From NCBI RefSeq assembly GCF_900314615.1, contig NZ_OMWA01000030.1:1-35693 (forward strand): a stretch of DNA of 35,693 bases. Direction: 5' to 3'. Within the stretch, counting starts at the first letter, position 1; every line of letters starts with the position of its first letter. The translations under genes and the position numbers were made by a program. The DNA is from an uncultured Methanobrevibacter sp. (GTDB lineage Archaea > Methanobacteriota > Methanobacteria > Methanobacteriales > Methanobacteriaceae). The notes under the pieces were generated by a model. It saw only the letters and a program-made list of their open reading frames with translations, did not search any database and had not been told where the DNA came from. Shown one piece after another: positions 9,662 through 19,806 of the stretch.

Positions 9662-9683
9662 TCAAATGTCCGAGAGCATTTGA
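9662..9683 (-). terminator. polC 3' hairpin
   Basis: TCAAATG and CATTTGA (plus strand) form a 7-bp stem with an 8-base loop, 12 bases beyond the polC stop. On the minus strand it is followed by TTTTTATT. The loop and right arm belong to a sequence shared with the 3' end of the regulator gene at 20860. Confidence 0.5.
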
Positions 9684-9695
9684 GAAGTAATGTCA

Positions 9696-12600
9696 CTAGA
9701 AGAAAACGTCCAGTGAGCTTTGTTTGGATTTATCACTTTCAAACAGCGAGTTAATACCAAACTCCTGAATCTCTAAACGTTGTCTTAAGTATGGAGATAT
9801 CGGATATCTGTTAATCAGCTCCTGTGAAATTTCAAGGTACTTTGTAACAGACCCTTTTGAAACTGAAAGGATTAAATTACCTCCGCATTTTTGGCATTTT
9901 CCAGTAAGCGGTATTCTACGGTATTTTGATCCACACTTAGTACATCTTACCTTCTGTTTAGAGAATGCTCTTGAATTACCCATGATGTCAGGTAAGAAAT
10001 GAGAGGACAATACTTTTTCAACAACTCCTCTTTGGTCAACTGCCCTGATTTTTTCAGCCAGACTGATTTGGGCTTCAACTTTTTCCCGCATAGACGGCAA
10101 TGTCTTGTAAAGGCAGATTGTAGGTCCTGCATGAATATTGGATGTGTGATGGGAAAACATCAGTCCTTCGTACTGCTGCGGTGTTCCCAAATGCATTTCA
10201 ACATTGTCTATATACTCCAGAACTTCAGCAGGCTTAAGAGGGCTGTATGTTTTTTCATAAAATTCAACAGGGAACCTTTCAAAGATATCGAGGTTGTGAG
10301 ATTCGTCATCTATCTCTTCCGGGTCAATTCTTGTGGATAAAACTAAAGGAGCATCCATACTGCCTCCTCTAGTATTCGGTAAGTATGATTTTGAAAAGTT
10401 TAGGATAGCATCCAGGAGCAGCATGACTGCATCTTCGTCACTGTCACAGTTTCTACGTTTTGCAGAGTGGAAATAAGGGTGTGCATAGCAGCCAAGCGCT
10501 TTTGTAAATCCTACAATCCTTCCAAGCACTCCTGCAGATGTGTGCGGTGCTAGCCCTGCTACCAAATGTCCGATCAAATCACTTTTCTCTTTAACATTGT
10601 AGAATGGCTCCATGCCATAAAATCTTGTAAGCTCATCGTCAATGAATTTTGCTGTTCTAAGCAGGTATTCACCACAATTGTTTGATATTACAATGTCCTG
10701 AACTCTTAACTCTATGATTTGATCTTCATTTTCTATCGGATTTCCGTAACAGTCTTTTTCATATCCCATTTCTTTAAGCTTTTCAACAGTAACTCCAATT
10801 TCTTTTGGAATGAAATGTGTTAACGGTAAATCGGTTGAATCGTGACGTATAGTTCCGTCTTTAAAAGTAAATACTTCGTTTTTAGCTCTCAATATTCCCT
10901 TTTCAAGAGGTTCTGCCAGTTTTGATTCTGAAATCATACCGACTACACCTTTCACTTCATCAACTCTTCTTACTTTAACATTGTCTGATGCTTTCTTAAG
11001 CATTGAAGCTAAAGGTATGCTTCTCTCACTTGGTTTTCCGATTTCAGTTGGACTTCCGCATTTCGGACAAAGTGAATTGTTTGAGCTTATTCCGCATGAA
11101 GGATTTGTACATTTTCTTCTGGCTATTTCTACTTTAATATTACCTTTTTTGGCTGCTGTCGCAATTAGTCTTCTGGATCCGCCATAATTTCCAATAGGGA
11201 ATAATACGTGAGGTGCAGGTCTCATTAATCTTTCTTTTGATTTTTCAGGTCGGCCTACACGGGTTCCTATATATGCCGGAGCCTTGTTTTTGATTTCAAT
11301 CGGTGAAACTTCATTTACCGCGTCAATTGTAGTTTCCTTTTCCGGCAATTTTTGAGGTAAAGTTACCAGAAGTGCATAGGAGTGGTCTTTATCTATAATG
11401 ATTTTGCCGTCACGGACAATGTGGGGAACGCCGATGACTTCAAGCACTCTTTTCGGATATGACAGTTCCAGTTCCAATTCTCCGTTTGGTTTATAATTCT
11501 TTTTAGCTTCAAGTATCAGTTCAATTAATGAATTCAAATCATCAATGGTTACATCATTATAACAGTAAGTGTATTTTGGGTGAAGCGGAATGTTATAGTT
11601 CTTTGACAGTGTAAGCGCTTCTGCAGATGAAAGATATTCGTATTCAAGTTTATGCAAATCCAAATCATTGTTGTCTTTATCGAAGTTTTCACTTTGCACT
11701 AAAAGCTGAATCCACCATTCTTCAACCCATCCTGATGGATATAAAGGTTGGTTGTTTCTTAAGAATTCTCCAAACGCAACAAGCATATCTCCCAGGAATA
11801 ATATTTCAGTAACGTCTTTTTTAAGCTCACGTGCCTGGCGAACGCTGTCGATTATTACAACATCTCCATTTTTAAGTTTAACGGTTGGTCCTTCTATGGA
11901 ATCAACAGGCACAACACAGTTTCCTTTACCAGGGTATTCGATTTTAAGCTGAGTTCCCACAGCTAAAAACTCAAGCAGCGCCATTGTTGCCGGATGAACT
12001 CCCATTGTAGCAAGACCTGTGTTTCTGGAACGTCCGTATCTTAATCTGAAAGCTCCTTTTTCTGAAGGGTATCCGAGAATTGGCCTTCCTCCGATAATAT
12101 CCTGAATGTATTTAGGTTCGCTTACAATATCTGAATCTCCTCCATCATCTCCTCCTGAGGAATCGTCTTTTTTAGGTTTTGAATACTCTGTAAGCCATTC
12201 CCAGTCAAGTCCAAGTTTTTTTGAAATCTTGTGGATTTTTTTGGATTTCTGGATAACTCCCTCTACCATCGCAAGTAAAGCTCCTCCACGGATATTGTTT
12301 GTTTCTACACGTTCCAAATCTCTGTGGGATACTTCTACCTGGTCAGTTTGTTCTCCTGAAACTTCTACGGGAATATGATTTGCGGCAAATCTCACTTCTT
12401 CTGGTGTTGGTGAGTATTGTAAATTTGTAACTTCTGATTCGTAAAGTTCTACTTCCTCTACATATCTTTCAATTTCATCTTCAATTGGTTTAAATGCATC
12501 AATACCAATAGCTTGTCTGATTTTATCTCCTAAAAGTACTGCAAGAGCTGCTGCTGTACCTCCCGCACTTCTGATAGGTCCTGCAAAATAAACTCCGATA

Positions 12601-13001
12601 TATTTTGTTCCGTCAAAGTTGTCTTTGATTTTAACATCGGAAATTCCTTCCAGAGGTGCTGCTACTACTCCTTCTGTCAGAATTGCCAGTGCGGTTCTCA
12701 AACCCTGGTCGCATCTCTGTTCCTGGTTCCAGCTTGCCTTTTCACCGGTAAGCTCAAATTTCTCGGATGCGATTTCAGCTGCAATTTCAAATGCAACAGA
12801 TTCCCTATCCATATCTTTTTCTAATTCCTTGATACGTTGCGCTACCCCTTCAGGACCAACTAACCCTTCTACTCTTTCTGCTAAATCCTTTGCAAGAGGT
12901 ACTTCTGTTTCTGTTTCCACATCCAGACCTTTAGACCTAGCCTCATTAGCTATATCGTATAGGTGATGGGTTTCTTTTTCTAATCTATCAAAATAATCCA
13001 T
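9696..13001 (-). CDS. polC: DNA polymerase D large subunit DP2
   Basis: Catalytic subunit of the euryarchaeal replicative polymerase PolD, partner of the small exonuclease subunit DP1 (not in the window). The 1101-codon length fits an intein-free DP2. Recognisable parts: N-terminal DP2 domain (GGTAAALAVLLGDKI); zinc motifs CTNPSCG...CPKCG and CTKCGSK...CQKCG; and the acidic active-site segment NCDSDED near residue 850, corresponding to the catalytic aspartates known in Pyrococcus DP2. The extreme C-terminus QSSLDVFF is a textbook PCNA-interacting peptide (QxxLxxFF), which tethers the polymerase to the sliding clamp. Start ATG at 13001 follows GGCGAT. It is divergent from the coiled-coil gene at 13182, with 180 bases between the two starts. 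Confidence 0.97.
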   Translation of the reverse strand: MDYFDRLEKETHHLYDIANEARSKGLDVETETEVPLAKDLAERVEGLVGPEGVAQRIKELEKDMDRESVAFEIAAEIASEKFELTGEKASWNQEQRCDQGLRTALAILTEGVVAAPLEGISDVKIKDNFDGTKYIGVYFAGPIRSAGGTAAALAVLLGDKIRQAIGIDAFKPIEDEIERYVEEVELYESEVTNLQYSPTPEEVRFAANHIPVEVSGEQTDQVEVSHRDLERVETNNIRGGALLAMVEGVIQKSKKIHKISKKLGLDWEWLTEYSKPKKDDSSGGDDGGDSDIVSEPKYIQDIIGGRPILGYPSEKGAFRLRYGRSRNTGLATMGVHPATMALLEFLAVGTQLKIEYPGKGNCVVPVDSIEGPTVKLKNGDVVIIDSVRQARELKKDVTEILFLGDMLVAFGEFLRNNQPLYPSGWVEEWWIQLLVQSENFDKDNNDLDLHKLEYEYLSSAEALTLSKNYNIPLHPKYTYCYNDVTIDDLNSLIELILEAKKNYKPNGELELELSYPKRVLEVIGVPHIVRDGKIIIDKDHSYALLVTLPQKLPEKETTIDAVNEVSPIEIKNKAPAYIGTRVGRPEKSKERLMRPAPHVLFPIGNYGGSRRLIATAAKKGNIKVEIARRKCTNPSCGISSNNSLCPKCGSPTEIGKPSERSIPLASMLKKASDNVKVRRVDEVKGVVGMISESKLAEPLEKGILRAKNEVFTFKDGTIRHDSTDLPLTHFIPKEIGVTVEKLKEMGYEKDCYGNPIENEDQIIELRVQDIVISNNCGEYLLRTAKFIDDELTRFYGMEPFYNVKEKSDLIGHLVAGLAPHTSAGVLGRIVGFTKALGCYAHPYFHSAKRRNCDSDEDAVMLLLDAILNFSKSYLPNTRGGSMDAPLVLSTRIDPEEIDDESHNLDIFERFPVEFYEKTYSPLKPAEVLEYIDNVEMHLGTPQQYEGLMFSHHTSNIHAGPTICLYKTLPSMREKVEAQISLAEKIRAVDQRGVVEKVLSSHFLPDIMGNSRAFSKQKVRCTKCGSKYRRIPLTGKCQKCGGNLILSVSKGSVTKYLEISQELINRYPISPYLRQRLEIQEFGINSLFESDKSKQSSLDVFF

Positions 13002-13181
13002 GGTATCGCCACAAGTTACAAAAATTAATTCAGTATAATATAGTTAGATTTTCATAATATTTGAATATTTTCAACATTGAAATTCATGATAAAAAAAAGT
13101 TAAATATGTTGTTTAATAAACTTTATAATATTGTAATTTGACAGTTGAATTTTTATTAATATTGCTATTATGGTGATTTTA

Positions 13182-14246
13182 ATGTCAGATAAAAAACCAA
13201 TTAATGCCATGTACGGCCAAAAAATGAAATTAGATTTAGACAAAATCAGAAACAGAAAATCAAAAACAGAAGAAACTTCTAAAGAAGTTACTGAAGAATC
13301 TGTTGTTGAAAAAGTCGCTAGCAAACCTGTTGTTGAAGAACCTGTTGTAGAGGAAGTTGCAGAGGAACCTGTTGTTGAAGAACCTGTTGAGGAAGCTAGT
13401 GATGATGCATCTGGAGATGATGTTGAAGAAGTAATCAATGAGCCTGTTGTAGAAGAGGTAATTGATGATCCTGTAGTTGATGGAGTTATCGATGATGTTG
13501 AAGAAGAAAAGGCCTCTCAAACAGCTGATTCCAAAAAAATTGACGATTTGAAAAATAAAATCAAAGAAAAAGATAAAAAATTATCAAATCAGTCAAGCGA
13601 ACTTAACTACTTAACTAATAAGATTATTCCTAAGCTTAAAAAGGAAAATGCAGAGTTAAATAATCTTAAAGTTGAGTTAACTGATGCTCTGGAAAAGTCT
13701 ACCAGGAAATATTTCGACCAACTGGACATCAATGCAGATTTAAGTAATCAAATTGGAAAACTTGGTGCTGAAGGCGCGGTAAATAAGGTAAGGGCAGATA
13801 AACTGGAATCTGAAGTTAATACTATCCGTGAAGACCTTGAAGCACAGATAGCTGAGTATAAAGATAAGCTAGCTGAAGTCAATGTTAATGAGATTGAAAA
13901 AGAAAACTCTAAATTATCCAGAGAACTTGATGAGGTTAACGAAAAATTAGCTGATTCAAGAAAAGAAAACATTGGCCTTTCTGAAGAAGTTGACAAATTA
14001 AGAGCTGAACTAATTGAACTTGGTAACTATAGAGATGAAGTTGATGCCAGCAACAAAAAGGAAATTCAAGGATACAAAGACGAAATTTCCTCTCTTAGAA
14101 CTCAACTCAAACTTAAAGAAAGCAGCTATGATAAATTATCCAATGATTCAAGTAAAACCATTTCTGATTTAAGAAAACAGGTTTCAAAACTTGAAGCTGA
14201 TTTGGAAAAAGAATCCAATAAAGGATTATTTAACAGATTTAAATAG
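13182..14246 (+). CDS. Acidic coiled-coil protein of unknown function
   Basis: I do not recognise this as a named family. I start it at 13182 (MSDKKPINAMYG) because GGTGAT at 13172-13177 is well placed for it; an in-frame ATG at 13170 would add four residues and overlap that site. Residues about 1-35 are basic. About 40-115 are an acidic low-complexity tract of Val-Glu-Glu-Pro-like repeats (VVEEPVVEEVAEEPVVEEP). About 120-345 are a long predicted coiled coil with heptad-like Leu spacing and strong Lys/Glu content. It ends GLFNRFK. There is no signal peptide or membrane span, so it is probably a cytosolic scaffold or filament-like protein. It is divergent from polC and 34 bases upstream of the deaminase gene. 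A role in chromosome or cell-shape processes is only a guess from the architecture. Confidence 0.75.
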   Translation: MSDKKPINAMYGQKMKLDLDKIRNRKSKTEETSKEVTEESVVEKVASKPVVEEPVVEEVAEEPVVEEPVEEASDDASGDDVEEVINEPVVEEVIDDPVVDGVIDDVEEEKASQTADSKKIDDLKNKIKEKDKKLSNQSSELNYLTNKIIPKLKKENAELNNLKVELTDALEKSTRKYFDQLDINADLSNQIGKLGAEGAVNKVRADKLESEVNTIREDLEAQIAEYKDKLAEVNVNEIEKENSKLSRELDEVNEKLADSRKENIGLSEEVDKLRAELIELGNYRDEVDASNKKEIQGYKDEISSLRTQLKLKESSYDKLSNDSSKTISDLRKQVSKLEADLEKESNKGLFNRFK

Positions 14247-14280
14247 GTGATTAATTTCATCTATAACTTATTTTTTTAAT

Positions 14281-14751
14281 ATGACTTTAGATGATTATTT
14301 TATGGGCGAAGCTATTAAGGAAGCTCAAAAATCTTTGGATGAGGGTGGAATTCCTATTGGTGCTGTTCTTGTTAAGGATAGCGAAATCATATCCCGAGGC
14401 CATAACAGATTAATTCAAAACGATTCTGTTTTATTGCATGCGGAAATGGATGCAATTGAAAATGCAGGACGTCTCAATTATGAAGATTATATAAAATGCA
14501 CTCTTTATACAACATTGTCTCCATGTCCGATGTGCTCCGGGGCAGTGATACTGTATAACATTCCCAAAGTGGTGATAGGTGAAAACACTACTCTTATGGG
14601 TGCAGAAAATTTGCTCAGATGCAACGATGTTGAAGTCGTTGTATTAAATGATTTAAGATGCAGAGATTTGTTTTTAAAATTCGCAGCCAATAATCCCGAA
14701 GTATGGGATGATGAGCTTTCAAAAGTTGGAAATACTACGGAGGTCAAATAA
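14281..14751 (+). CDS. Cytosine/nucleoside deaminase family protein
   Basis: Zinc hydrolase of the cytidine deaminase-like fold, 156 codons. The zinc site is intact: HAE near residue 59 (His ligand plus catalytic Glu) and PCPMC near residues 86-90 (two Cys ligands). The C-terminal third (GEN, GAENLL, EVVVLND, RCRDLFLKF, PEVWDD) resembles yeast-type cytosine deaminase more than tRNA adenosine deaminase TadA, so deamination of free cytosine, guanine or a related base is the best guess. The substrate is not certain. Its stop overlaps the next start by one base (TAATG), so the two are translationally coupled. No clear ribosome site precedes the ATG, which lies close to a T-rich stretch. Confidence 0.85.
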   Translation: MTLDDYFMGEAIKEAQKSLDEGGIPIGAVLVKDSEIISRGHNRLIQNDSVLLHAEMDAIENAGRLNYEDYIKCTLYTTLSPCPMCSGAVILYNIPKVVIGENTTLMGAENLLRCNDVEVVVLNDLRCRDLFLKFAANNPEVWDDELSKVGNTTEVK

Positions 14752-15128
14752 TGGAAATTATTGTAACTGATGAAAGGGATGAAAGATTTATTGAATTTTG
14801 CGCATCATTCGGATGCAGAATTGAAGATCCTCAGGTAGTATTGCTTTTAGATAACTTTGGAAAAATTGTTGGCTGCAGCAGTTTTAAGGTATATGATGCC
14901 GATTCTGCAGAAATTATAACTCTATTTTTAAATTCCTATGACAATCGTGAAAAGATAGCGTATAAACTAATCAGACAGCTTGAAAAAATAGCTATGGATT
15001 ATGAATTCAAAAGCGTAGTCGTTAAATTTGACAGCAAAGAAGATATTCTCGTGGATATATTCGAAAAACTGGATTATCACTTTGTGGATGATTCCTTAAT
15101 GAAAAAAGAGTTCAAAAGTTTAATTTAA
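14751..15128 (+). CDS. Small GNAT-like (acetyltransferase-fold) protein
   Basis: A 125-codon protein coupled to the deaminase by a one-base overlap and preceded by a strong GGAGGT site. The order of features (IVGCSSFKVYDADSAEIITLFLN, then a basic amphipathic helix YKLIRQLEKIA, then a strand and a C-terminal FEKLDYHFVDDS) resembles a reduced N-acetyltransferase fold. The canonical acetyl-CoA loop (Q/RxxGxG/A) is replaced by NREKIAYKL, so activity is uncertain. It could be a degenerate acetyltransferase or a partner of the deaminase. Partner and substrate are unknown. Confidence 0.65.
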   Translation: MEIIVTDERDERFIEFCASFGCRIEDPQVVLLLDNFGKIVGCSSFKVYDADSAEIITLFLNSYDNREKIAYKLIRQLEKIAMDYEFKSVVVKFDSKEDILVDIFEKLDYHFVDDSLMKKEFKSLI

Positions 15129-15172
15129 AAAAAGAAAAATTTAAAAGATTAAGCTTCCTGTCTTAATCTTTT
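15129..15172. terminator. Terminator between the GNAT-like gene and lysS, holding the lysS stop
   Basis: An 11-bp perfect stem AAAAGATTAAG/CTTAATCTTTT with an 8-base loop spans 15143-15172. The lysS stop (15149-15151) is inside the stem. On the minus strand T-rich tracts follow, so it serves lysS; lying 14 bases past the plus-strand gene, it may serve both. Confidence 0.65.
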
Positions 15173-16732
15173 CACAACAAAGTCTTTGTCCAAGCTTAAA
15201 AGGAATGAAGCAGCTCTTGGACCTTGTTTTTGACCTAGAATCATTTTGTAGATAGCTTGGAAACCTTTTTGTGGTTTTAATCCTTGTTCTTCTAGGACTC
15301 CATACATTGCATCATGCAATTCTGCAGCATCTGTAAATTCTTTTGATTCCATTAAATCAGCCAAACCTTTCAAGAATTGGGTTTGTTCGTCAGTTAATGG
15401 TAATTTTGGCACTTTTTTAGTTTGCACTTGGAATTTTACAAATTTAGGTGCATAATTTTCCAACCAGTAAATAACGTTGTCAACTCTTTCTCTGTATTGA
15501 GCCAATTCAGTTTCAGTTAAGTCTCCAAATTCTTTGTCTTTAAAGCTTTTGGTCAGTTGGGAGTTCCTTTTAAGAATATCGAATATTTTTTCAAGGTCAT
15601 CTCCTGCAATCTGATAAGCGTTAACGAGGAATCTGAAAGGTGGTCTGAATGGTAAAGGTGCATCAGGATGCATCTGAACTATTTCATAGATTTCCCTGAA
15701 TTTTCTTCCTTCTTTTTCAGATGGTGCTTCCTCTTCTCCGTAGAATACTTTTTCAACAGTATCAAACTGGTCGATAAAGTCTAAGAAAGGCATTTTTGGT
15801 GAGAAATCTTTTGCTTTCATAGGTTTTGATCTGAACAGATAATAATGGAGACTTTCAGCAGGTCCGATTTTCAGCCATTCTTCAGGAGCAAAGAATACTC
15901 CGTGGGATTTACTCATTGCTTCTCCGTCAAGGGTAATCCATTCGTATGGTACTGGATAAGGTGCAGGATAGTCAAATATTTCTTCGGAAATGACGCTACT
16001 TACATCGTATGATCCTCCGCTTGCAGCGTGGTCTTTACCGAACGGTTCGCAGGTGGTTCCAAAGATTTTCCATCTTGCTGCCCATTCCACTCTCCATGTA
16101 AGTTTACCGTTTCCGGATTTGATGTCCATTTCACCTTCATGGCCGCATTCACATCTGTATTTTACAATGTCTCCGTCAAAATCGTAAGCCTGTGTAGTAT
16201 TTACTCTTCCACATTCTTCACAAATCGGATTATATGGCAGCCAGTCATCTGCTAAAGGTTCTCTTCTGTATTCATTGAAGATTTCTTTGATTCTTTCAAC
16301 ATTTTCAAATGCGGTTCTTATGTAATCGTTATAAACGCCTGACTGATACATTTCAAAACCGGATTTATGTTCCATTTCTATTCCGTAATCATCCATTACG
16401 GAGAGTAAAGGTTTTTCAAAATGTTCTACAAAGTTAGCACAGCATCCGTCAGGACAAGGAATGGTTGAGTATGGCATTCCTAAGTATTTGTCATAGTCTT
16501 CAGGCAATGGATATGGAACTTTTCTTAAAGGGTCGTGATCATCTGCAATCCATATGGTTTTAGCTTTTTTTCCTTTTTCTCTTAATTTCTTTCCAATTCC
16601 GTTAGCTATAAAAATATCGCAAGAGTTTCCAATGTGTATTGAACCTGAAATTGAGGTTCCGCTTGCGATGACATGTTCTTCTACATCCATTTTGCTTAAT
16701 TCATCAGCTATGTTTTCTATCCAATGTGTCAT
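15149..16732 (-). CDS. lysS: Lysyl-tRNA synthetase, class I
   Basis: Charges tRNA-Lys. This is the class I enzyme typical of euryarchaea, not the class II enzyme of most bacteria. Its 527 codons include the HIGH-type signature as GSIHIGN near residue 30 and the KMSKS-type loop as GEAMSKSHG near 271. A zinc-binding-like segment (CEECGR...CECGHEG) lies near residues 172-202. The C-terminal helical anticodon-binding region is complete. GGTGAAT precedes the ATG. It is separated from pan by about 80 bases with AT-rich promoter-like sequence. Confidence 0.96.
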   Translation of the reverse strand: MTHWIENIADELSKMDVEEHVIASGTSISGSIHIGNSCDIFIANGIGKKLREKGKKAKTIWIADDHDPLRKVPYPLPEDYDKYLGMPYSTIPCPDGCCANFVEHFEKPLLSVMDDYGIEMEHKSGFEMYQSGVYNDYIRTAFENVERIKEIFNEYRREPLADDWLPYNPICEECGRVNTTQAYDFDGDIVKYRCECGHEGEMDIKSGNGKLTWRVEWAARWKIFGTTCEPFGKDHAASGGSYDVSSVISEEIFDYPAPYPVPYEWITLDGEAMSKSHGVFFAPEEWLKIGPAESLHYYLFRSKPMKAKDFSPKMPFLDFIDQFDTVEKVFYGEEEAPSEKEGRKFREIYEIVQMHPDAPLPFRPPFRFLVNAYQIAGDDLEKIFDILKRNSQLTKSFKDKEFGDLTETELAQYRERVDNVIYWLENYAPKFVKFQVQTKKVPKLPLTDEQTQFLKGLADLMESKEFTDAAELHDAMYGVLEEQGLKPQKGFQAIYKMILGQKQGPRAASFLLSLDKDFVVKRLRQEA

Positions 16733-16813
16733 CTAAATTCACCAATAAAATAAAATAATTATCATTAAAATAAGTTATACTAATTAATCTTTGTAGTTAT
16801 TAATATAAAAAGA

Positions 16814-18016
<1,203 letters not shown>

Positions 18017-18071
18017 AAAATCATTCCAAATGTTATGTGGTTAAAGTTATGTTTTTTAAAGTAATATAATA

Positions 18072-18180
18072 TTTACATTAACGTCAGCTATTTGCAGTTT
18101 TCATTTCATTTCAACTAGGGGATATATATCCCAATTAAAAAATAAGATTGAATTTTCAAAACGTTAATGTTAATGTAAAA
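18072..18180 (-). promoter_or_regulatory. pan upstream region with GGG-ATATATAT-CCC palindrome
   Basis: Between the thiC terminator and the pan start lies a perfect 14-bp palindrome GGGATATATATCCC (18119-18132), which could be a TATA element inside an operator. It is flanked by inverted copies of a ten-base sequence, ACATTAACGT (18075-18084) and ACGTTAATGT (18161-18170). A TATA-like stretch near 18066-18073 (minus strand) is about 50 bases before the start. Function is inferred only from symmetry and position. Confidence 0.4.
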
Positions 18181-18202
18181 AAGAGTCAATTAAATTAAGA
18201 TT

Positions 18203-18246
18203 TAAAATAAAAAAAGAAGTTAAAATAGATAGGAATCTATCTATTT
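18203..18246 (-). terminator. thiC terminator hairpin containing the stop codon
   Basis: A 9-bp perfect stem AATAGATAG/CTATCTATT with a GAAT loop spans 18224-18245. The thiC stop (18241-18243) is within the stem. On the minus strand TTTTAACTTCTTTTTTT follows. Confidence 0.7.
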
Positions 18247-19539
18247 GATTAGGTCAGAATCGGACTGGTCTAACCATTCGTTAACGATTTTTACTGCACA
18301 GTAGTTACCGCACATGGTACAGGTGTCCTCTTCTTCAGGAGGTCTTTGATCTCTTTTTGCACGTGCAGCATTAGGGAACATTGCGCATTCGTATTGTGCT
18401 TCCCAGTCAAGTCTTTTTCTTGCTTCAGCCATAGCTAAATCTTGTGAACCGTCAATTTGACCAGTTGCTAAGTCTCCAGCATAAGCTCCGATTTTGGTAG
18501 CTATTACACCTTCTCTTACATCATCAGGGTTTGGAAGAGCTAAGTGTTCTGCAGGAGTTACGTAACAGATGAAGTCAGCTCCGGCTTTTGCGGAAGATGC
18601 TGCACCAATTGCAGATACGATGTGGTCGTAACCTGGTGCTACATCACATACAATAGGTCCTAACATGTAGAAAGGTGCGTTGGAACACATTTTCTTTTGA
18701 ATCATTACGTTTGTTGGGATTTCGTTGATTGGAATGTGTCCTGGTCCTTCAATCATACATTGTACTCCAGCTTCACGTGACCTGTCGATTAATTCACCTA
18801 AAATGATTAATTCTTGTATTTGTGCCCTGTCGGTTGAATCAGCAATGGACCCTGCTCTCATACCGTTTGCAAGGGAAAGTACTACGTCATGTTCTTTAGC
18901 TATTTCTAAAACATAATCGAAGTTTTCGTATAATGGGTTTTCTTTTTCATTTTCAACAATCCATCCGGACATGAATGATCCTCCACGGGATACGAGTCCG
19001 GTTACACGGCCTTGTCTTTTAAGTCTGGTCAAGGTTTCGATGTTGATACTACTGTGGATTGCCATAAAGTCAATACCATCTTTTGCCTGTTTTTCGATAG
19101 CATTGAAGAGGTCATCTTCATCCATGTCAACTACTGAACCGTGTTCTCTGATACTTTCAATAGCTGCCTGATAAACCGGTACGGATCCTACTGGAAGTGG
19201 AGACATATCCAATACTCTTCTTCTGATTACATCTAAGTCTCCGCCGATACTTAATTCCATTAAACAGTCTGCACCGTTGTCAATTGCAATTTGTGCTTTT
19301 TCGACTTCTTCGTCAAAGTTAACGATATCGGTTGATGTACCGACAGTTGCGTTTACTTTGGTTCTAAGTCCTGCACCGATACCTGCTGCATCGATGTCTC
19401 TGTGAACGTTTCCAGGAATTACTATTGTACCTTTTGCTACTGAATTTAAAATGAATTCTTCTGAAACACCTTCTATTTTTGCGACGTGTTTCATTTCATC
19501 AGTTAAAATGCCTTTTTTTGCATCGCTAATTTGTGTCAT
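18241..19539 (-). CDS. thiC: Phosphomethylpyrimidine synthase ThiC
   Basis: Radical-SAM enzyme that rearranges aminoimidazole ribotide to hydroxymethylpyrimidine phosphate, the pyrimidine half of thiamine. Its 432 codons match archaeal ThiC. Visible marks: NVHRDIDAAGIGAGLRTKVNATVG near the N-terminus, IEGPGHIPINEIPTNV, GPIVCDVAPGYDH, and the C-terminal cluster-binding triad CTMCGNYC (near 406-413). The start follows GAGGATGAG. No other thiamine genes lie nearby, and I see no recognisable TPP riboswitch in the 243 bases upstream. Confidence 0.96.
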   Translation of the reverse strand: MTQISDAKKGILTDEMKHVAKIEGVSEEFILNSVAKGTIVIPGNVHRDIDAAGIGAGLRTKVNATVGTSTDIVNFDEEVEKAQIAIDNGADCLMELSIGGDLDVIRRRVLDMSPLPVGSVPVYQAAIESIREHGSVVDMDEDDLFNAIEKQAKDGIDFMAIHSSINIETLTRLKRQGRVTGLVSRGGSFMSGWIVENEKENPLYENFDYVLEIAKEHDVVLSLANGMRAGSIADSTDRAQIQELIILGELIDRSREAGVQCMIEGPGHIPINEIPTNVMIQKKMCSNAPFYMLGPIVCDVAPGYDHIVSAIGAASSAKAGADFICYVTPAEHLALPNPDDVREGVIATKIGAYAGDLATGQIDGSQDLAMAEARKRLDWEAQYECAMFPNAARAKRDQRPPEEEDTCTMCGNYCAVKIVNEWLDQSDSDLIK

Positions 19540-19774
19540 ATTCTCATCCTCAATTATTAGATTAAACAGTCAAAATAATTTTACTATGTTCTCATCATAG
19601 ATTGATAATGTGTTATTTTTATTTAATAGTATTTAAATTAATTGGATTTATGTTAATTCAAACTTTATTGATATATGTAAATTTTTTTTTAAAAATAGTG
19701 ATTTTTAAGTTCTTATAACAAAATTAAAGCCGTGTTGATATAAATAAAGTTTACTTTAAAAAAATTAAAAAAAG

Positions 19775-19806
19775 GAAAGGAATCAGTAAAACTCATTCAT
19801 CCTTTC
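19775..19806 (-). terminator. Imperfect hairpin at the PfkB-family gene end
   Basis: GAAAGGA (19775-19781) pairs with TCCTTTC (19800-19806); the stop codon (19783-19785) lies in the loop. An inner pairing, GAAT-AGT with ACT-ATTC, is also possible. On the minus strand it is followed by TTTTTTTAATTTTTTT, a strong U-tract. Confidence 0.5.

Noticed and set aside
7120..13001. Inteins in nrdD or polC, which occur in some archaea
   Set aside because: Both proteins have normal lengths (772 and 1101), and the conserved motifs run without interruption.
19540..19782. TPP riboswitch ahead of thiC
   Set aside because: None of the conserved THI-box sequence (CUGAGA, GAUAAUGCC-like segments) is seen; the leader is plain AT-rich DNA.
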